Source: RGIG2945 sp045540355 (GTDB lineage: Bacteria; Bacillota; Clostridia; Oscillospirales; Acutalibacteraceae). Taken from it: 9,013 nucleotides of DNA. Each line of letters begins with the position of its first letter. Position 1 is the first letter of the stretch. The DNA lies in the NCBI GenBank assembly GCA_045540355.1, contig JAZQHB010000002.1, forward strand, positions 1 through 9,013. Reading direction: 5' to 3'. The translations under genes were made by a program, and so were the position numbers. Shown here in pieces: positions 5,478 to 9,013 of this stretch. Below the pieces are notes generated by a model. The model was not told the origin of the DNA, did not search any database, and worked only from the letters and a program-made list of their open reading frames with translations.

Positions 5478-6389
5478 ATGAATACAGATTTAATCAAATC
5501 GGTTATTGAAAAGCAAATGCACACAACGGTAAGCAAAATCCGTGCAGTCGGCAAAGGTGCAAGCGGAAGTGTTTATCTTGTAAAAATCACAACCGAGCCT
5601 TATGAAATTGCAGTTAAAACGAGTAAATTCTATGATGCAATTTGCAAAGAGAAGGATATGCTTGATTTTCTTTTTCCCAAGGTTTCATATAAAGTTCCGA
5701 AAACCTATTTCCTCCACCGTGAGAACGATACCGTTCATCTCGGTATGGATTACATAAAAGGAATGAGCGGTAAGAGCAAATATCTTGCGTTTGTTCCGTC
5801 AAGAAAGAGGCTCAAGAACAGCATTATTGATGCGCTTATGAATGCACAAAGCGTGCATAATGACAAGTTCGGCAAGTACGATAATCCCGTTTATGAATCT
5901 TGGACGGAGTATTACAAGGATTATTTTGTTGATATTTATGCATTTACAAAAGCGAAGTTTGAGAAAAACGAAATTGAAGCCGAGATTATGGAAGCGGTTG
6001 AGCTTATCAGCAAAAATTTCGATGAAATATTCAGCGTTACAAACAACACCGCTTGCCTTTGTCACGGCGATTTCTGGATGCCGAATCTGATAATTGATTT
6101 TTGGAAATCTGAGCTTGCAGGTGCGGTTGACCCGTTTGATATGCTGTGGGCAGAACCCGAATATGAGATATTCTGTCTGACACTCGGTTTCGGTGAAAAG
6201 CTGAAGCTTTATGATGAATACAAGAAAAGAAATTCGACCTCAAAATATTGCGATTTGAAGGTCGAACTTTATGCTCTTTGCAACGAGCTGAATTGGTATA
6301 TTCTCTTGGGCGAAATGGGACACGATTATCTGCTGTTCCGAGCAAAAAGATTGATAAAGAAAATGAAAGAAATGGGATTGAGCCAATGA
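5478..6389 (+). CDS. APH / fructosamine-kinase-like phosphotransferase
   Basis: 303 residues; AAAGGA (5463-5468) precedes the ATG. It has the protein-kinase-like fold of the APH superfamily: a glycine-rich loop G-K-G-A-S-G-S-V-Y (25-33), ATP-binding Lys47 in I-A-V-K, catalytic loop C-H-G-D-F-W-M-P-N (H196, D198, N203), and the metal-binding Asp218 in A-V-D-P-F-D. The H-G-D-x-W and V-D-P marks recall fructosamine kinases (which phosphorylate sugar adducts on protein amines) as well as aminoglycoside and choline kinases. All key residues are intact, so it should be active. The substrate cannot be told from sequence. Its stop overlaps the start of a second APH-fold gene (ATGA), so the two are probably made together. 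Confidence 0.8.
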   Translation: MNTDLIKSVIEKQMHTTVSKIRAVGKGASGSVYLVKITTEPYEIAVKTSKFYDAICKEKDMLDFLFPKVSYKVPKTYFLHRENDTVHLGMDYIKGMSGKSKYLAFVPSRKRLKNSIIDALMNAQSVHNDKFGKYDNPVYESWTEYYKDYFVDIYAFTKAKFEKNEIEAEIMEAVELISKNFDEIFSVTNNTACLCHGDFWMPNLIIDFWKSELAGAVDPFDMLWAEPEYEIFCLTLGFGEKLKLYDEYKKRNSTSKYCDLKVELYALCNELNWYILLGEMGHDYLLFRAKRLIKKMKEMGLSQ

Positions 6390-7255
6390 TGGATTTTATA
6401 TCAAAAGAACCCATAAATAAAGGTTGGTCGTGTGATAAGAAATACTGTGTCACAACTGCTGACGGAACAAAATATCTTCTGCGTATTACTCCTTTTGAAA
6501 AGAGTGCAACCCGTGAGAACATGTTCCGTATGCAGCAAGAAGTTGCAAAACTCGGCGTTCCTATGTGCAAGTCGCTTGAAATCGGCGAATGTGATGAGGG
6601 TATTTACATATTGCAGACTTGGATTGACGGCAAAGATGCAAATGAGGTTATACCGTATCTTGCAGATTCAGAACAGTATGCACGCGGTCTTGAAGCAGGC
6701 AGAATTCTGAAGAAAATCCATTCAATCCCTGCACCCTCAGACCAACCTGATTGGGAAACCCGTATAAATGATAAGGCGGATTTGAGAATCAGAAAATATA
6801 ACGAGTGTCCGCTGAAATATGATAACGGTCAGGCTTTTATTGACTTCATCAACGCAAACCGTTATCTGCTCAAAGGCAGACCGCAGGTGTTTCAGCACGG
6901 TGACTATCACATCGGCAATATGATGATTGAAAACGGCAAGGTTGTTATTATTGACTTTGACCGCTACGATTTCGGCGACCCGTGGGAAGAATTCAAAAGC
7001 ATCACTTGGTGTGCACAGGCTTCTCCTCTTTTCGCTTCGGGTATGGTCAACGGATATTTTGATAATGATGTGCCTATGGAGTTTTGGAAGCTTCTTGCTT
7101 TGTATATCAGCCTTGGCACAATTACATCTCTGCCTTGGGCGATTCCGTATGGTGAAGGCGAAATTCAGACTATGAAAAGCCTCGCAAACAAAGTGCTTGA
7201 ATGGTATGACAATATGCAGAATCCCGTGCCGAGTTGGTACAGAAGAAAGGTGTAA
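6386..7255 (+). CDS. Aminoglycoside phosphotransferase family kinase
   Basis: 289 residues from ATG 6386, which overlaps the previous stop in ATGA. A longer in-frame start at 6248 lies wholly inside the previous gene and adds 46 residues without family character. The N-terminal lobe has K-Y-L-L-R-I-T with Arg33 at the place where many kinases of this fold have the ATP-binding Lys. The catalytic loop is F-Q-H-G-D-Y-H-I-G-N-M-M-I (H171, D173, N178), and the metal site is I-I-D-F-D-R-Y (D190, D192) followed by G-D-P-W-E-E. This is the typical APH signature, and this subfamily is commonly labelled kanamycin kinase-like in Firmicutes, although most members have no tested substrate. ATP-dependent O-phosphorylation of an aminoglycoside or another hydroxylated small molecule is the expected reaction in the cytoplasm. 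An aac(6')-like gene starts 2 bases downstream. Confidence 0.82.
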   Translation: MMDFISKEPINKGWSCDKKYCVTTADGTKYLLRITPFEKSATRENMFRMQQEVAKLGVPMCKSLEIGECDEGIYILQTWIDGKDANEVIPYLADSEQYARGLEAGRILKKIHSIPAPSDQPDWETRINDKADLRIRKYNECPLKYDNGQAFIDFINANRYLLKGRPQVFQHGDYHIGNMMIENGKVVIIDFDRYDFGDPWEEFKSITWCAQASPLFASGMVNGYFDNDVPMEFWKLLALYISLGTITSLPWAIPYGEGEIQTMKSLANKVLEWYDNMQNPVPSWYRRKV

Positions 7256-7257
7256 TT

Positions 7258-7695
7258 ATGATAAAAAATGCAACCCCAAATGACACCAGGATATTAGCAG
7301 AATTAGCAATACAAATGTGGAGTAATCACACAGTTTCGGAACTTGAAGCAGATTTTGATGAGATTGTTAATAGCAATGAGGCGGTATGCTTTATTAAATA
7401 TGTTGATGATGTTCCCGTAGGTTTTGCACAGTGTCAGCTTCGCCACGATTATGTTGAGGGTACACACTCATCTCCCGTCGGTTATCTGGAAGGAATATTC
7501 GTTGTTCCCGAATATCAACATAAAGGTTATGCCAAAGAACTGTTGCACGAATGTGAATTATGGGCAAAAGAAAAAGGCTGTACGGAATTCGCAAGCGACT
7601 GCGAACTTGATAACACCTACAGCTTTAATTTCCATATGGCAATGGGCTTTGAAGAAGCTAACCGTGTTATATGTTTCAGAAAAGAGTTGAGGTAA
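7258..7695 (+). CDS. aac(6'): AAC(6')-I type aminoglycoside 6'-N-acetyltransferase
   Basis: 145 residues from ATG 7258, chosen because AAGGTG lies about 6 bases upstream; an in-frame TTG at 7234 is inside the previous gene. It is a GNAT enzyme with acetyl-CoA motif P-E-Y-Q-H-K-G-Y-A-K (84-93). It strongly resembles the short chromosomal AAC(6')-I group typified by Acinetobacter AAC(6')-Ig/Ij (about 145 residues): E-G-T-H-S-S-P-V-G-Y-L-E-G-I (67-80), W-A-K-E-K-G-C-T-E-F-A-S-D (102-114) with E-L-D-N after it, and M-G-F-E-E-A-N-R-V at 129-137, all recalled by eye. Such enzymes acetylate the 6'-amino group of kanamycin, tobramycin and related drugs. Length and motifs are complete. Substrate range is inferred. 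Its position two bases after an APH-family kinase makes this stretch look like a resistance cassette. Confidence 0.82.
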   Translation: MIKNATPNDTRILAELAIQMWSNHTVSELEADFDEIVNSNEAVCFIKYVDDVPVGFAQCQLRHDYVEGTHSSPVGYLEGIFVVPEYQHKGYAKELLHECELWAKEKGCTEFASDCELDNTYSFNFHMAMGFEEANRVICFRKELR

Positions 7696-7701
7696 TTCAA
7701 T

Positions 7702-8160
7702 ATGGTCAGAAAAGCAACTAATAACGATATACCTGCGATAGCCGAATTATACCGTGAGCAATTCAGAGAAATGGCAAAGCTGATTCCTGATTTCATTAAA
7801 GAGGGCGAACAAAGCACAGATTTTATTGAGAATACAATTGCAAATGAGGAGTCGGATATTCTTGTCTATGAAGACAACGAAAATGTTGTTGGCTTTATCC
7901 TGCTACAGGCAAAGACAAGACCAGATTTTTCGTTTATGCTTCCCGGCAAATATTGCTACATAATGGATATAATCATAACTGAAAACCATCGTGGCAAAGG
8001 CTTCGGAACAACATTAATGAATGCCGCAAAGGATTGGGCAAAAGAACGGGATTGTAATTTTATAAATCTTGATGTTCTTGTAAACAACTCCGGTGCAATC
8101 AAACTCTATGAAAAACTCGGTTTTATCCCAAAAGCACAAGAAATGTATTGTAAACTATAA
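7702..8160 (+). CDS. GNAT family N-acetyltransferase
   Basis: 152 residues; GAGG near 7689-7692 lies about 9 bases before the ATG, and the gap to the previous stop is only 6 bases. The GNAT core is complete: an N-terminal V-R-K-A-T-x-x-D-I-P-A-I, a central Y-I-M-D-I-I-I-T beta strand (86-93), the acetyl-CoA motif H-R-G-K-G-F-G-T-T-L (96-105), and N-N-S-G-A-I-K-L-Y-E-K-L-G-F (128-141). The last motif is typical of RimI-like and many small-molecule acetyltransferases. The acceptor cannot be predicted: amino groups of antibiotics, polyamines or protein N termini are all possible. It is not close enough to the AAC(6') neighbour to be called a duplicate; only the shared GNAT motifs and W-A-K-E segment match. 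Confidence 0.85.
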   Translation: MVRKATNNDIPAIAELYREQFREMAKLIPDFIKEGEQSTDFIENTIANEESDILVYEDNENVVGFILLQAKTRPDFSFMLPGKYCYIMDIIITENHRGKGFGTTLMNAAKDWAKERDCNFINLDVLVNNSGAIKLYEKLGFIPKAQEMYCKL

Positions 8161-8175
8161 AAGAAGGTGTTGCTT

Positions 8176-8667
8176 ATGGCAAAAGTCTATTTAATTTGCG
8201 GCAAAATATGCTGCGGCAAAACTACATACGCACAAAAACTTTGCAACGAAAACAACGCCGTATTGCTCTCGGTTGATGAAATAACGCTTGCTCTTTTTGG
8301 TCAGCATTGCGGTGATAAACACGATGAATATGTGGAAAGAACTGAGAAATATCTGTTAAATAAATCCTTGGAACTACTCGAAAACAATTTCAATGTCGTT
8401 CTTGACTGGGGCTTCTGGACAAAAGCAGAACGAGAGTCTGCAAAAAGATTTTATAAATCCCGTAATATCGTATGCGAGCTTCATTACATTGATATTAGCG
8501 ATAAAACATGGAAATCTCGCTTGCACAAGAGAAACGACGCTGTACTTGCAAATGAAACAAGTGCCTATTATGTTGACGATAACCTTGCCGCAAAATTCGC
8601 TTCAATATTTGAAGTGCCAAGTGAAGATGAGATTGATATAATCTATAGAGGAAATACGAATGGGTGA
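8176..8667 (+). CDS. P-loop kinase of the AAA_33 type, substrate unknown
   Basis: 163 residues from ATG 8176, with AAGAAGG (8161-8167) 8 bases upstream; a GTG at 8167 overlaps that site and is not used. Walker A is G-K-I-C-C-G-K-T-T (9-17). S-V-D-E (Asp34) and V-V-L-D-W-G-F-W (Asp77) are placed like the substrate-binding and base residues of nucleotide-kinase-like enzymes, and Arg115/Arg119 fit a lid. The family (often annotated only as ATP-binding protein) is related to chloramphenicol phosphotransferase, zeta toxins and small kinases. Phosphorylation of a small molecule is therefore likely, but the target is unknown. It stands between two GNAT genes and its 3' end overlaps the next start by 8 bases. 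No antitoxin-like epsilon gene is near, so a zeta-type toxin is less likely. Confidence 0.78.
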   Translation: MAKVYLICGKICCGKTTYAQKLCNENNAVLLSVDEITLALFGQHCGDKHDEYVERTEKYLLNKSLELLENNFNVVLDWGFWTKAERESAKRFYKSRNIVCELHYIDISDKTWKSRLHKRNDAVLANETSAYYVDDNLAAKFASIFEVPSEDEIDIIYRGNTNG

Positions 8668-9013
8668 ATTTGAATTTTTTAGCAACTTTGATGCTATATC
8701 TGACGGTGAGATTAATTTAAGAATTTCTCAAAAATATCAAGGTGATGACGAGTTGTTGCCATTCTATTACTACGATATTTGTGTCGGCGATATTGCTGTA
8801 GGTAAAATTAGCGTGCGTATAGGCAACAACTATCATTCGTATTACAACGGAAATATCGGTTATGAAATTGATAAGGAATATCGTGGTAATAATTACGCCT
8901 ATAAAGCCTGTAAACTTGTGTTACAAGTTGCAAAAGCTCACGGTATGATTGAATTGATATTGACTTGTGATGAAAGTAATATTGCTTCGTATAAAACAAT
9001 TGAAAAACTCGGA
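8660..9013 (+). CDS. GNAT family acetyltransferase, 3' end cut by window edge
   Basis: 118 residues are visible from ATG 8660, with GAGGA (8648-8652) 7 bases upstream; the frame is still open at the window end. The start overlaps the previous stop by 8 bases (ATGGGTGA). Recognisable parts are D-G-E-I-N-L-R-I near the N terminus, a V-G-K-I-S-V-R-I-G strand (47-55), G-N-I-G-Y-E-I (64-70), and the acetyl-CoA motif E-Y-R-G-N-N-Y-A-Y-K-A-C (73-84), then C-D-E-S-N-I-A-S-Y-K-T-I-E-K-L-G. This is a distinct GNAT branch from the other two in the operon. The acceptor is unknown. The operon continues past the window. Confidence 0.85.
   Translation, partial: MGEFEFFSNFDAISDGEINLRISQKYQGDDELLPFYYYDICVGDIAVGKISVRIGNNYHSYYNGNIGYEIDKEYRGNNYAYKACKLVLQVAKAHGMIELILTCDESNIASYKTIEKLG

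Noticed and set aside
6248..6385. N-terminal extension of the second APH-fold gene
   Set aside because: It lies wholly inside the preceding kinase gene in another frame, has no family similarity, and the ATGA overlap at 6386 gives the standard start.
6037..6570. 177-codon open frame on the minus strand
   Set aside because: It is antisense to two well-supported kinase genes, rich in Ser/Arg/Cys without domain character; a codon-bias shadow.
1..9013. tRNA, rRNA, CRISPR array or complete insertion sequence
   Set aside because: No cloverleaf, rRNA stretch, regularly spaced repeat series or transposase gene was seen on either strand.

Overview
The window looks like accessory DNA from an AT-rich, low-GC Gram-positive anaerobe, most likely a gut-type Clostridia (Oscillospiraceae or Lachnospiraceae). 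The reasons are strong AGGAGG-like ribosome binding sites, textbook vegetative sigma promoters, a TnpV-family transposon protein, a Gram-positive style lipoprotein, and proteins that resemble clostridial family members. The lineage is an inference from style; no marker gene is present.

Layout: (1) Positions 1-992, minus strand: a two-gene cell-surface unit. It holds a membrane-anchored protein with a Thr-rich stalk and, 12 bases downstream, a lipoprotein that runs off the window. Their outer domains appear to be paralogous. (2) Positions 993-1264: a divergent intergenic region with an imperfect tandem repeat and a clear promoter. (3) Positions 1265-1709: a tnpV gene with its own terminator, a footprint of a mobile element. 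(4) Positions 1710-1850: non-coding DNA with G-rich and short palindromic hairpins, possibly a remnant of a mobilisation region. (5) Positions 1851-2047: a strong extended -10 promoter, an 18-codon leader peptide, a hairpin that encloses the leader start codon, an intrinsic terminator, and a leader segment complementary to the terminator's left arm. This has the design of a translation-dependent attenuator. (6) Positions 2048-9013: nine tightly packed plus-strand genes, the last cut by the window edge. They are a DUF4209 protein with a HEPN-like R-x4-H motif, a DUF4037 nucleotidyltransferase-fold protein, a rhomboid protease, two APH-fold kinases, an AAC(6')-I type acetyltransferase, a second GNAT, a P-loop AAA_33-type kinase and a third GNAT.

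How the genes may work together: gaps in the nine-gene run are -8, +17, +13, -4, +2, +6, +15 and -8 bases, with no convincing internal promoter or terminator, so it reads as one operon behind the attenuator. Five to seven of the products are small-molecule-modifying enzymes of the acetyl-, phospho- and nucleotidyl-transfer types, the three chemistries used against aminoglycosides. A leader peptide sensing ribosome slowing would fit induction by a translation inhibitor. The first two genes, HEPN-like plus nucleotidyltransferase-like with overlapping ends, also recall HEPN/MNT toxin-antitoxin pairs, but both are from large uncharacterised families rather than the classical small pair. The attenuator joined to this pair and the modifying-enzyme array is the most interesting thing in the window.
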